From Ascaphus truei (Eukaryota > Chordata > Amphibia > Anura > Ascaphidae): 64,000 nt of DNA. Shown piece after piece: positions 1 through 10,484 of the stretch. The notes beneath the pieces are model-generated. The model was given only the letters and a program-made list of their open reading frames with translations. It was not told the DNA's origin and searched no databases. The first letter of the stretch is position 1, and every line of letters begins with the position of its first letter. A program made the position numbers and the translations under genes. The stretch spans positions 215,059,245 through 215,123,244 of the forward strand of contig CM071568.1 of the NCBI GenBank assembly GCA_036426205.1, written 5' to 3'.

Positions 1-32
1 GAACAGTCAGTCAGGCCTGCACCACTACAGTA

Positions 33-102
33 CTCGAGGGCCACAAACAGGCCAGGTTTTCAGGGTAACCTTTGAAAACCGGGCCTGTTTGCGGCCCTCG
101 GG
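33..102. repeat. Hairpin repeat, copy 1
   Basis: An inverted repeat whose arms read CTCGAGGGCC...CAAACAGGCC and GGCCTGTTTG...GGCCCTCG, separated by about 27 bp. A second copy lies at 378-443 and the flanking words (GAACAGTCA, TCAGGCCTG) are shared too. It behaves like a small foldback or MITE-type insertion. I cannot name the family. Confidence 0.6.
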
Positions 103-170
103 TACAGGAATTGTGCAGGTCTTGTGTACAGTAAATACAAACATTTATTTATTAATACAAGTTAAAACAC

Positions 171-335
171 ACAACATCTCCTTTATTAAAGTACAGAAAG
201 GCAAAACATGTACAGTACAGTTCAGCACAACAGTATGGTCTTACCTGTGATTAAAAAAAAATCTTTATTCATAAAATATACAAAACGCAACATCTCCTTT
301 ATTACAGAACGGCAAGTCAAAACATTTACAGTGGG
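171..335. repeat. Degenerate direct repeat between the two hairpins
   Basis: The phrase CAACATCTCCTTTATTA followed by an acag-rich stretch occurs at about 176 and again at about 287. It lies downstream of the minus-strand BEN-like gene and includes a minus-strand AATAAA (ATGAATAAAG, around 264-272) that could serve as its polyadenylation signal. Confidence 0.4.
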
Positions 336-377
336 ATGGTGTGCAGAACAGTCAATCAGGCCTGTACCACTACAGTC

Positions 378-443
378 CTCGAGGGCCGCAAACAGGCCCA
401 ATTTTCAGGACAACCTTGAAAACCGGCCTGTTTGCGGCCCTCG
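378..443. repeat. Hairpin repeat, copy 2
   Basis: Near-perfect inverted repeat of about 20 bp per arm (CTCGAGGGCCGCAAACAGG / CCTGTTTGCGGCCCTCG). It repeats the element at 33-102 but is better conserved. Together they bracket the AT-rich 3' flank of the BEN-like gene. Confidence 0.65.
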
Positions 444-489
444 GGGACTGGAACAAAATATTTACCAAACATTTACAACAGTTGAACAC

Positions 490-1883
490 TCACTCAAATG
501 CGAACCCCACCAGATTGTCCTTCCATGGCCGATGCCTTGCATGGCGCAAAATGCCATTAATGCAGTCTTGAACGCCTTTCATTACAGGATCTGTAATTGA
601 AAAATAGCACCGCAATTCATCCACAATGGTCTTTCTTAAATTGTCAGGAAGCGCCTTTTTTTCGCGATTTCCTTCGTAGTTCACTTTGAAGGCCCACTCG
701 CAGTACATCAAGTGGGACACGTGGTGCTTAAAAATTAACAAGGCATACTTGTGGGGTACACCAGCACTCATCACCCTATACTGCTCCCTGAGTGCCGGTG
801 GCATATCGCACAGGATGATGTCGGGCACCGTATCGATGCGAGCGAATGTAGGTGTTCTTCTGTAAGCGGGTGTGCTTGTGGTTGTCTGGGAGAAAGCTTT
901 CCTCCTGTCTTGGTTGCCGTGTTGTCTCCTGGCGTTGTCTTGACGGGGTTGTCATGTTATCCTCCTCCTCAACGGCATACATGTACACAAAATCTTTTGG
1001 TGGAGGGGGTGTGCTTGCTGATGGAAGGTGGTTGAAGGTCCCATTCATCACATCCATGCCACCCTCCTGCTCCGGCATCGGGGATACAGGGGCATGAACA
1101 CCGAGCAAATGATGTATCCCCGCTATGTCAGTCTCTATCTTCTCCATCCGTCGATCCATCCGTTTATCCATATTTAGCATCCGTTGCTCCATATTTAGCA
1201 TGGTCTCCAGAAGCAGATCTATCTTTGCCAGCACAATAGAGTTCCCGGGGATATCCACACTTATGCCATTCAGCATCCGGTCTAACGAGCTGCTTCTTGT
1301 GCATCGCGTGCTGTGGACATCTGGGTGGATGGGTGCTACGGAGGATGAGATAGGGGTTCCATGGAGAGAAGCGGCAGCGTCGTCGAAGAGGGATGGAGAA
1401 AATGACCTCTGGATTTCCGGCCGAGAAGCGGCAGTCATCTAAGCGCAAAGGAGAAAGTGACCCGTGGATTTCAGAGGCATCAGCGGAAGCGGCGTCGAAT
1501 AGAACTGGCGATGATGGCCTGTGGGTTTCAGGGAGGGCGGCGGCAGCGTCGAGGACGAGTAGTGGAGAAGACGGGCTAAAGATTTCCGGGAGAGCGGCGG
1601 CAGAGTCGTCGAAGCGTATGGGAGGAAGTGGTCTGCGGGTTCGATGGGTTGGCTGCCATTTGTTTTGCGTGGAGTGTACATCACCGTATTTCTTCTTGAC
1701 ATAATAAGGCTGACGTCTATTAAAACCATTAGCCTTTGGAGTCAGCAGAAGGTTTTCTTTATTGGCCTTAGCCTGTCACTTTGGCCTTGGCGTGGAAATG
1801 GCTGCCGCCTTTCGCTTTTTCTGCAATGCAGGCACGGCAGAGGTAAGTGGGTTCCTGCGTCCGTAGAATCGGGGTTGATCCAT
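490..1883 (-). pseudogene. BEN-domain / coiled-coil protein gene, frame-broken
   Basis: Reading leftwards from an ATG at 1883, three open segments line up as one protein of roughly 430-460 residues. The N-terminus has a basic KKRK stretch. Next come about four degenerate copies of a 17-20 residue repeat (FDDAAA.LPEI...SP, about 1380-1650), then a coiled coil rich in MLNMEQRM/MDKRMDRRM-type heptads (about 1125-1240), then a Pro/Gln-rich linker. The C-terminal ~80 residues (about 490-760) resemble a BEN domain: KYALLIFKHH, a central W, N.G.R.K.ALP, and CINGILRHAR. BEN domains bind DNA or proteins in chromatin factors and some viral proteins. The frame is broken by a TGA near 1776, a frameshift near 1440 and another near 800-860. 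It is divergent to the transposase at 2137, which suggests both belong to one mobile element. The BEN assignment is by eye. Confidence 0.5.
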
Positions 1884-2136
1884 GGAAGCAGATGGCACAA
1901 TGCAGTATCTGGACAAGGGAAAGTTCAGATAAAGATCATCGAGTGGTGGGCTATGCAAAGTGTGTAACCTTTTATGCATGGCGACGAGGTACAGGTGTTG
2001 AAAGTGGGCGTACTCTAACGTGAGTCATTACCGTATAAATACACCATTCATTGTGTGGATTCACTGCACATTGAATACACATCAACTAAACATCGAATAT
2101 ACGTTCTTGTGTTTGTATTTCTTTCTACTCGCAGCA
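1884..2136. promoter_or_regulatory. Shared intergenic region of the divergent pair, with TATA box
   Basis: This 253-bp gap separates the start codons of the minus-strand BEN-like gene and the plus-strand transposase. TATAAATA at 2034-2041 sits about 100 bp before the plus-strand ATG, a reasonable TATA box for that gene. A CTACTCGCAG tract ends at 2134 and could be a splice acceptor. GAG|GTAAGT at about 1839-1847 is a matching donor, so a 5' untranslated exon is possible. Confidence 0.4.
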
Positions 2137-4198
2137 ATGCCTGTTAAAAAGATTTCCAAGGATCTCAGCATGGGAATCAAGGAGATGTACACGAGCGGAC
2201 ACCGAATTGCTGCTATCCAATGCTGGTTAGCTACTTCTGGCATCGTTGTGCCAGCAACCACCGTGAGCTATCATGCACATGGAAAAACCAGAGAACGCAA
2301 AAGGACACTAACGGTAACTAACGCGTAAATTTATTTCTTTTTTATAAAATATTGTACTGTAGATCTACTAGTGTACTGTAATAGTGTACTGTAGATCTAC
2401 TGTATCTAATTTTATAGTTATTTCGGTATATTTATACAGTATTGTAACGGTATATGTATATTTTTTATATTACTGCATATCATTAGAACAAGATTTTGTG
2501 TACTGAAGATCTACTGTATCTAATATTTTGACTTATTCTTGTTTTTTTTATATTTATATTACAACAGTATATTATATAATTTTTTATATTGCTGCATATT
2601 AATAGAACAATATATTGTGTACGTAGATCTACGTGTATTTAATTTAGTTATTGTGGCTTCTATTATATTACAAACAGTATATTTATTTTTTATATTTGTT
2701 GCAATAATAGAACATATTTGTGGTCACTGTAGATCTACTGTATCATATATTTTTTTACTATTCGGTTTCTATATTTATCTGTTACAACAGTTTTTATATA
2801 TATATATATTTTATATTGCTGATATTAACAGTAACAATATATTGTGTTACTGTGATCTTACTGACTTTCAATATTTTAGTATTTTGGTATATTTATTTTA
2901 CAACAGTATATATATTTTTTATATTGCTACATATTAATAGAACAATATATGTGTACTGTAGTCTCTGTATCTATTATTTTACTTATTTCGGTATATTTAT
3001 ATTACAACAGTATATATATATTTTTATATTGCTGCATATTTATAGAACAATACTGTATACTATTTTTGCACCAAATGATGTGCTGTGCTTGTGGCCTACT
3101 GCACTGTAACTTACCGGATTGTTTTTCTATACATTGTAGGGAGACAACTCTTCATGTCAACAAAATAAGTGAGGAGAATGATGAGAAGAGTGTATTAAGG
3201 GTCAAATACACTCTGCAGGAAAATCACAATCTCACTGTATCCGAGACCAGCATAAAGAAGATGAGACGCAAAATTGGATGGAAATATAGACGTGTGAGGT
3301 TTGTACTGGACAGTACAGGAGGTAAAAGTGTTGTTTAAGAAACTGTACTGTACCGCTAAAATGATTTATTCCTTGTCTTTACATAGCGTACCCCATGATA
3401 AGGGACGTAAACAAAATCAAAAGAGTGGTCCAGGCCCAGGCATGGATCGACAGTGGGGAAACTTTCCAGGATTGCATCTTCACTGACGAGTCTACTGTAT
3501 CGCTGGAGAGATTTGCCACCTTTGCATTCCACAAAAAAGGTCGCATATCTATGAAGCCGCGACCAAAACACCCCGTGAAGATGCATGTGTGCCATCTCTA
3601 GGCGTGGACCAGATGCATTGTCATCTTTGAAGGTAAAATATATAAAATATAATGTAGCCTTATGCACTGTACTGTACTATTGTGCAGTTTTTTGAGCACT
3701 TTTCTTTTCTTGTTATAGGAATCATGAATAAAGCTTTCTTCCAAGATAAAATTGTGCCTGAGATTGTGGAATACATCACACGCGAGTTCCCGGATGGTCA
3801 CCGTTTCTACCAGGACAACGATCCGAAGCACACCGCATCAACAGCGCATATCCTTGAGCGCAGTATCAACTGGGTGAAGACGCCAGCGGAGTAAGTGCGG
3901 TAACCGTGTCTCATTTTTTTCCCACTGTTTTTACTGTGTACTCTATCTCTTAAACTAATTGTCCTTTTTTTCCAATGACAGATCGACAGACTTCAATCCG
4001 ATCGAAATGGTCTGGCATCAGCTGAAGGACCATATCCGGAAAGTGGCGAAACCCTCCAAAAAGGATGAGTTGGCGAAAGGCATACTGAGTTTTTGGAACG
4101 ATGTACTCACCGTGGAACGCTGCAATAAATATATTGACCGTATTGCGACTGTGTTGCCCATTGTGATCGTGCGTAATGGGCAAGCATCAGGAAGGTAG
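2137..4198 (+). pseudogene. Tc1/mariner-like DDE transposase with introns, inactivated
   Basis: Five blocks spell a Tc1/mariner transposase: an N-terminal helix-turn-helix block (2137-2313), a second DNA-binding block (about 3144-3291), then catalytic blocks at about 3388-3630, 3719-3890 and 3982-4198. Catalytic signatures are visible: IFTDEST (first D), QDNDPKHTA (second D) and STDFNPIE (E). By my count 32 residues lie between the second D and the E, against 34 in classical Tc1. Block ends carry splice-like signals: CG|GTAAC, CAG|ATCG, GGA|GTAAGT and TATAG|GAATC. A TAG near 3599 interrupts the third block where the family usually has a tryptophan-containing strand, so this copy is dead. Introns are unusual for Tc1/mariner, although intron-bearing lineages exist. 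The final stop is at 4196-4198. Confidence 0.7.
2335..3125. repeat. AT-rich tandem repeat inside the first transposase intron
   Basis: About seven degenerate copies of a unit near 100 bp. Each contains GTATATTTATATTACAACAG, a TTTTATATTGCTGCATATTA segment, ATAGAACAATAT and TGTACTGTAGATCTACTGTA. The array accounts for almost all of the first intron. Long hydrophobic ORFs here are a by-product of the repeat. Confidence 0.65.
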
Positions 4199-4199
4199 T

Positions 4200-4275
4200 A
4201 TGGTATAGTACTGTACTGTAGTATTGTAAGTACAGTATGATACAGGTAAGTATGGCACAGATTTTTTTCTTTCCT
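4200..4275. repeat. GTACTGTA-rich tract after the transposase
   Basis: A cluster of short self-complementary words (AGTACTGTACTGTAG, TAAGTACAGTATG) directly follows the transposase stop codon. The same words are scattered from 185 to 4870. They could be remnants of element termini, but I could not align a convincing terminal inverted repeat with the left side. Confidence 0.3.
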
Positions 4276-4280
4276 AGTAG

Positions 4281-4740
4281 TCAGAGTATACAGTAGTTCC
4301 AGTATAGACTAGTTTGACAGTACTAACTGCATACACAATTCCATAATGCCATAATACAGTATGCACCTACAGTACAGTAACTGCTCAATTTATTTATTTC
4401 CAGAGAGAGCAGCCCCATCCATCTGGTTACATAGTATTTAACAGTATTCAGAGTATACAGTAGTTCCAGTATAGACTAGTTTGACAGTACTAACTGCCTA
4501 CTGTAGTCCAATGTGGAGTAGCTATACAGTACACAATGCCATAATACAGTATGCACCTAACTGCCCAATTTTTTTATTTCCAGAGAGAGAAGCACCAGCC
4601 ATCTGGTTGCAAAGTATTTAACAGTAGTCACAGTATACAGTAGTTCCAGTATAGACAAGTTTAACAGTACTACACATCACACAATGCCATAATACAGTAC
4701 GCACATAAATGCACTAATTTTTTGTTTCCTTGTCTTTTTA
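4281..4740. repeat. Tandem repeat, about 167-180 bp period, about 2.6 copies
   Basis: Starts recognised by TCAGAGTATACAGTAGTTCC at about 4281, 4448 and (with TCACAG) 4628. Each unit also holds CCATAATACAGTATGCAC and TTATTTCCAGAGAGAG.CAGC. No coding potential. Confidence 0.7.
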
Positions 4741-5090
4741 GGAAAAAAGGATGGACTGGGGGAGAGGGGGGTGTTGTGTACAGTCTGAACTGTTTGTACA
4801 GTCAAGTGTACAGTATATAAACAGCAGTAATGATGTACACAAAACCTCTCCTCTCTCAATGAACTACTGTACTGTACACAGAATGAGGAAGAAGATAAAG
4901 ACGGAAATAATTATATTACTATATATTATAAATTATATATTATTAAATAATATTATTATCAATGTGCATTATTCATGTTTGTCCATGTTTTATAAATGTT
5001 TTATAAATGTTTATGCAATTTCAATCTGCCAGAAGAACTTAATAAAGACTGCATTATGTATTATTCATGATTATTTTTATATTTGTATTT
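4741..5090. other. AT-rich sequence, nothing recognised
   Basis: Starts with a G-rich stretch (GGGGGAGAGGGGGGTG), then several GTACAG words, then strongly AT-rich sequence with AATATTATTATC runs. I see no gene or identifiable element. Confidence 0.4.
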
Positions 5091-5094
5091 TTTG

Positions 5095-5965
5095 GTTCCT
5101 GATAAAATAAAATAAATATTTATTTACATTCCTGCTAATCATAATCATTGACAACACCCCCCTCCACACACACACACCTACAGTACACAAAATAAAAAGA
5201 ATGAATGACAAAACAACATGAACCAGTTAATGTTTTTTTAACTCTCAATTCTCACATTGCTGTGCAAATCAGATTTACATATCAAATTCGAGAAGGGATT
5301 TTTCCAAAGTGTTACTGCAAACAAAGCCTCAAAGGGTTGGAGGTGGGGGGGTTGGGTGAGTCATGCGCAGTAATCAGCTAGCTCCCATCTCAAAGAGGAT
5401 TACACGCAGGTGCAGTGAGGTGATTGACGCTCGGCTAGGGATGGATTAAAAACACAATGACAAGCTTCAGAAAATTAATGACTCTGTGGAGGTGTCTGTC
5501 GATAAGAGTTTCAAAACCTTGAGCGAGCCTTGTGTGTGTGCGTGGGGGAGGGGGCTGCATGAAGGATAAGCTGTGCAGCAGTTCAAAGAAATGACATAAT
5601 TTCAAAAGGCAGTTCATCATAATAATTTGATCCCTGCACCCCCAAATACAGTACGTAAAAAGCACACAAATCAACCATGTGCAGTCCAACGCACAGGTTC
5701 GCAGTCAAAAGCTACAGCACAGATTGAATATCGTAATATCAAGATGGTTTTTGCAGGCTTGTAGAGAATTATCAATTAAAAAATAAGAACAATTTTTTTT
5801 TTTGGTCACTCAATCAAGCAAGCAGTGGTGGGTGAAGTTACAGGCGCATACGCAGTAATCAATTAGCTCCCATCACAAGAGGATTACACACAGGCGCATA
5901 GAGAGGTGATGCTCTGCTAGGGACTGATTAAAAACACAATGGCAAGCGTTTTATATTTATTTTTT
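5095..5965. repeat. Segmental tandem duplication, unit A
   Basis: Copy of about 868 bp that recurs at 5966-6710: CCTGCTAATCATAATCATTG is at 5131 and again at 5999. Shared marks include TTGGAGG...GGTTGGGTGAGTCATGCGC, the TCTGTCGATAAGAGTTTC block and TTGCAGGCTTGTAG. The right end of this unit (5836-5950) repeats part of its own middle (5360-5475). No ORF is conserved between copies in a way that suggests a gene. Confidence 0.7.
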
Positions 5966-6710
5966 TTGTTCCTGGTAAAATAAATATTTATTTACATTCC
6001 TGCTAATCATAATCATTGACAACCCCCCCCCCCCCACACCTACAGTACACCAAAGGAAAAGAATGAATGACAAAACAACATGAATCAGTTAATGGCTTTT
6101 TTAACTCTCAATTCTCACAATGCTGTGCAAATCAGATTTACATATCAAATTCGAGAAGGGATTTTTCCAAAGCATTATCATAAACAAAGCCTCAAAGGGT
6201 TGGAGGGGGGGTTGGGTGAGTCATGCGCAGTAATCAGCTAGCTCCCATCTCAAAGAGGATAACACGCAGGCGCAGTGAGGTGACGCTCTGCTATGGACGG
6301 ATTAAGAACACAATGTCAAGCTTCAGAAAATGAATGACTCTGTGGAGGTGTCTGTCGATAAGAGTTTCAAATCCTTGAGTGAGCCTTGTGTGTGTTCGTG
6401 GGGGAGGGGGCTACAGGGAACAGCTGCATGAAGATCAAAGATAATGACATACTTTAATTTCAAAAGGCAGTTCATTAGAATAATATGATCCCTACACCCA
6501 CAAAGACAGTACGTAAAAAGCACACAAATCAACCATGTGCAGTCAAACGCACAGGGTTGCAGTCAAAAGCTACAGCACAGATTGAATATCGTAATATAGT
6601 ATCAAGATGGTTTTTGCAGGCTTGTAGTGGAAAAAAAAATTAGAATAATTTTTTTTTTTTTTTTGGTCACCCACTCAAGCAAGCAGTGGTGGGCGAAGTT
6701 ACAGGCGCAT
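5966..6710. repeat. Segmental tandem duplication, unit B
   Basis: Second copy of the 868-bp unit, differing by scattered substitutions and small indels. It ends in GTGGTGGGCGAAGTTACAGGCGCAT at 6710. Unit A has nearly the same words at about 5825-5850 but continues differently. The reversed L1 begins right after 6710, so this is a clean breakpoint. Confidence 0.7.
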
Positions 6711-8529
6711 GCCTTTTACAGGAGCAATAGCATTTGTGCCGACGAGGTGCACGTGGTCGATAATATCTATAATCTTTCGGGTGTTATTGGAAGCTTTTCT
6801 GCCCGGAACAAAACCAACCTGGTCTATGTGAATTGGACTCGGCAAAATAGGATTTAGTCTATTCGCCAGAATCTTGCTATATATCTTAAGATCTGCATTG
6901 AGTAAAGAAATTGGACGATAGCTTCCACGTTGAAGTGGGTCCCAGCATTCCTTATGTATGATGGCTATACTTGCGACAAACATAGTAGTTGGGATTGGAG
7001 CACCTTCTAGAAAGGAATTAAATATTTTTAGAATATAGGGAGACAGAACCCCAATAATTTTTTATAATATACATTAGATAACCCATCCGGGCCTGGGGTT
7101 TTTGCTGCTTTTAGAGATTTATCCACAATCAACAACTCCTCTTGGGTGATTTTCCCATTTAAAGCCTCTGAATCCACTTTGGTCAGCTGGGGAAGTTTGC
7201 ACTCTTCCAAATATTTAGAAATGGACTTTGAGTTAGTAGGGCCTCTCCCTGAAGAGCTCAAATCATATAGTCTTTTATAAAATTTTGTAAATTCTTGAGC
7301 TATTTCCTTTTCATTGTGAGTGATTAAACCATTTTTACCCCTTATAGCAGGGATTTGTTATTTGACTTTCATGCCCCTGAGTTTATTAGCTAAAAGTCTA
7401 TCGACTTTATTCCCCTTGTCATAGTATTGCTGATTGGTCCATTTCAGTGCCCTTTCTACTGTACATCTTCCAAATGAACCTGCCTCAGGGCCATTCTAGC
7501 GGAACAGAGCTTTATATAGTGTTGTTTTTTTGATGGGCTATTTTTGTGTTGCTATTCCAATTGTGAAATCTTTTCCCGGCTTTCTTTATATAATTTTAGC
7601 TTGCTCTTTTTCTTATGAGAGGCAATGGAGATTAAATCACCTCTTATTGTCGCCTTATGGGCTCCCAAAAGCATCGCTGGGGCAGAACAGAACCCTGGTT
7701 GATATTGATATATGCTGTAAGTTTTAGTTTTATTTTGATCTCTATGAGGGTAATTTAGGAGATAATTGTTTAATTTCCACTTGAAGATTTTGCTTTTGAC
7801 AAAGGGGAGAGAGTCAAATCAATAGGGGCATGGGCAGACCATGTGATTGGACTAATATCTGAATGGGAGGATGCATGGAAAACATTCTTGGTGACCAGGA
7901 AGTAATCAATTCTCGAATAGGTATGGTGAGGGGAGGAATAGAAAGTATAGTCCCGTAGGCCCTGATGTTGAGCTCTCCATATATCTGTCATGGAAAATTC
8001 CTTTATAAGATTTCTAAAAAAAAATTGTAGTTTTCTGGGTATGAATCAATTGTGTGGCCCGGGATGGCAGATTTGTCTACAGAGGAGAGGACCATATTCA
8101 TATTGCTGCTACTATCAGAGAGGACAGAGATTGTGGATCAATTGATTCCAGAACCTTTGTCATAAAATCATACTGATTCTCATTGAGAGCGTAGAGATTA
8201 ATTAGCATGATTGCTGAGCCGGCTAGGGAGCCATATATTATAAGGTATCTACCCTCTGGGTCAACCATCACCTTTTCGGTGGTAAAAGGATCACCTTGTC
8301 TAATTAGAATTGCCACTCCTCTTTTTTGCTGCAAAATGAGAAATTATACGCCTTCGGAAAAGCCTTCCTAAATGTGTTGGGGGGTCATGGATATTGAAAT
8401 GGGTCTTCTGTATGAAAAGAATATCTCCCTTTGTTCTTTTAAATTCTTGTAGAGCAGGTTTCCGTTTCCATTAGATTGTAGGCCCTTGACATTGAGCAAG
8501 ATGAGTTTTACATCGGCCAAACTAGCCAT
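6711..8529 (-). pseudogene. L1 ORF2 fragment: endonuclease and start of reverse transcriptase
   Basis: ORF2p nicks DNA and reverse-transcribes L1 RNA. From the ATG at 8529 the frame begins MASLADVKLILLNVKGLQSN, typical of the APE-type endonuclease start. Later segments show GVAILI and LINLYALN (about 8150-8340) and YSRIDYFLV with SAHAPIDL (about 7800-7940), both endonuclease motifs. The linker has LKAAKTPGPDGLSNVYYK (about 7070-7130), followed by SYRPISLLNADLKIYSKILA and DQVGFVPGR (about 6780-6930) from the reverse transcriptase. Frames change between these blocks. The FADD catalytic motif is not present because the element stops at 6711. Confidence 0.75.
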
Positions 8530-8559
8530 AACCCTTGAGATTTAGTTAAGGGTCTAAGC

Positions 8560-10484
8560 CACCCACTTTCCCATCGTGGGGGCCGTTAAAAATATTTAAT
8601 TATTTATGAATAAGAAATAAACAAGCCAATTCGTCCTTGTTGGTAGAGACCCCGGTGGATAAGGAGACAGGGGAGGGGGGCAGGAGGGGGACAAAAAACA
8701 GGAGGAGGAAAAAAATCAGGCTCAACAATAGCCCATGAAATATATCCCCAGTCACACAAGTGACTGCGAGGGTGGTCCTACCGCCCTTTGGAGACTTCCC
8801 CTGTCACAGGGCCTGGGGAAAACAAGGAGGAGGACCAAGAGGACCCTCAAATGAAAACAAAGGCAATTTCCATATTATAGCTAATACAGAACAACAACTA
8901 GTAGGCTGAAACCCGAAACTCCTGAGTGTAAATTCAAAAATTCCAACAGAGCTATTACCCATTCCCACTCTACCTCATCAATGAACTAAGAGGAGAACAA
9001 GAGGACTCACTCAACTTAGATAAACTAACTCAGTCTAAATAGAGCCCTTGCGCCTCAAGCAAGAAGGTAGAAGGAGGGAAGAAGGGAGAAAGGGAAAGAT
9101 GCAGAAGGGGGGAAGGGGGAGGGAAGGCAGGTAAAAAGGCAGGGGAGGAGGGAGGAGGGGAAGTGGGGTGAGAAAAAAGAGGGGAGGGAGAAGGAGGGGG
9201 GAATGAGGAAAAAAAAGCGGGGTGGTAAACGAGGAGGGGAGGGGGGGAGAGGAAAAAGGGGTTGGCTATTTAGACCTTTACAGCCCTTACCGAAAAACCA
9301 CATTTCTTCTGGGGGGGTTAAAGGGAAGTAAATCCCTTTCATGAGGTTAAGTCAAATTATACATAACAATCCACATGAGGGAATAAAATCACAAACACAA
9401 GTCATAGTCCTGAATATTTCTCAGCAAGTAACAGTGTTACTTAGTAAACTTACAAGTTTAGCTTGTTTTTGTTAAATCCGAGACATATTATGATACTCAG
9501 TGAACGTGCACTACTTATATTTAACAGGGACTATTGTCCCTTAGGAAGGGGAAGGGGGAGGAGAGGGAGGGAGGTGATGGGCAAGGGTGGGGGAAAGGAG
9601 GGAGGGATAGAGAAGGGGGGAGGGAGTAGGGGGGAAGGGGGAGGTAAGGAGGAGGGAATGAAAGGGGAATTGACTAGTATAACCCTTATAGAAAAAAAAA
9701 ATTCTTCTGGAGAGGAAAGAGGACCCTTCAGTGAGGCTAAGACACATTATACAGGACAATATAAATAGGAAAACAGAATCACAAGCACTAGACATAGCCC
9801 TGAAAAGTTTTCCGCATGTAACAGTGTCAAATTCAGCAGTTTTGTGTTAGACCAGAGACATATTATGAAACCTAATGAGCGTACACTATCTATATTTAGC
9901 TGGTACTAATGTCCAATAGGGGAAACAGGTGGGAGGGGGGGGGGGAAGGGGGGGGAGGGGGGAGGGGGGGGGGGGGGAAGTGGGGGGAAGGGTAGGAAGG
10001 GGGAGGGGAGGGAGACAGGGGAGGGGACAGGGAAGGAAGGAGGGTAGAGTATAGGAAGGAGTGGGAGGGTGAGAGGACACATGGCCTAGAGGATTCAGTT
10101 ATTTTCCAGACTAGTTCACCTATTCACCTTCCCAACACAAAAAGCTAATTTGATCTAACTTAATTGGCCCTCTTAATTGTCAGTAGGTTCGGGGAAAGAA
10201 CTAAACAGCGTTTGAGTTTTGGCTAAGTAGTCAAACTGACATGGGAACTTTAGAACTGTATATAAACAACTATTCCAACATAAACCTATCTAAGAATGAA
10301 CACTAAACTACACAGTAAGCAGCGAAGGAGCAAGATGGCCCAGCCGAGATCTTCAACATAGCCAGGGGGAGATTAACAATCTTAACAATTTCTGCTATCT
10401 ACAGTCTGGCTATTTATGAAGACTAACATAGCCACTTAATTTCCAAAGACTTGGCACTCTCCCCTTCTTAGAAAACACGCAAAG
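8560..10484. repeat. G-rich tandem array between L1 ORF1 and ORF2
   Basis: Units of about 390-490 bp, each made of a purine block (GGGAGG/GGGGAAGG runs at 9055-9260, 9540-9660 and 9910-10070) followed by a conserved spacer. The spacer contains AGACATATTATGA and TATATTTA.C.GG.ACTA.TGTCC. At least two full spacers (about 9300-9540 and 9690-9915) are alignable. On the L1 sense strand the blocks are pyrimidine-rich. Proline-rich ORFs here are compositional. An inter-ORF region near 1.9 kb is long for an L1. Confidence 0.6.

Noticed and set aside
2539..3109. Hydrophobic 130-residue ORFs suggesting a membrane protein
   Set aside because: Arise from the AT-rich intron repeat; frames are not preserved between units.
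9055..10080. Proline-rich minus-strand proteins
   Set aside because: Reading of G-rich tandem blocks; no conserved frame between repeat units.
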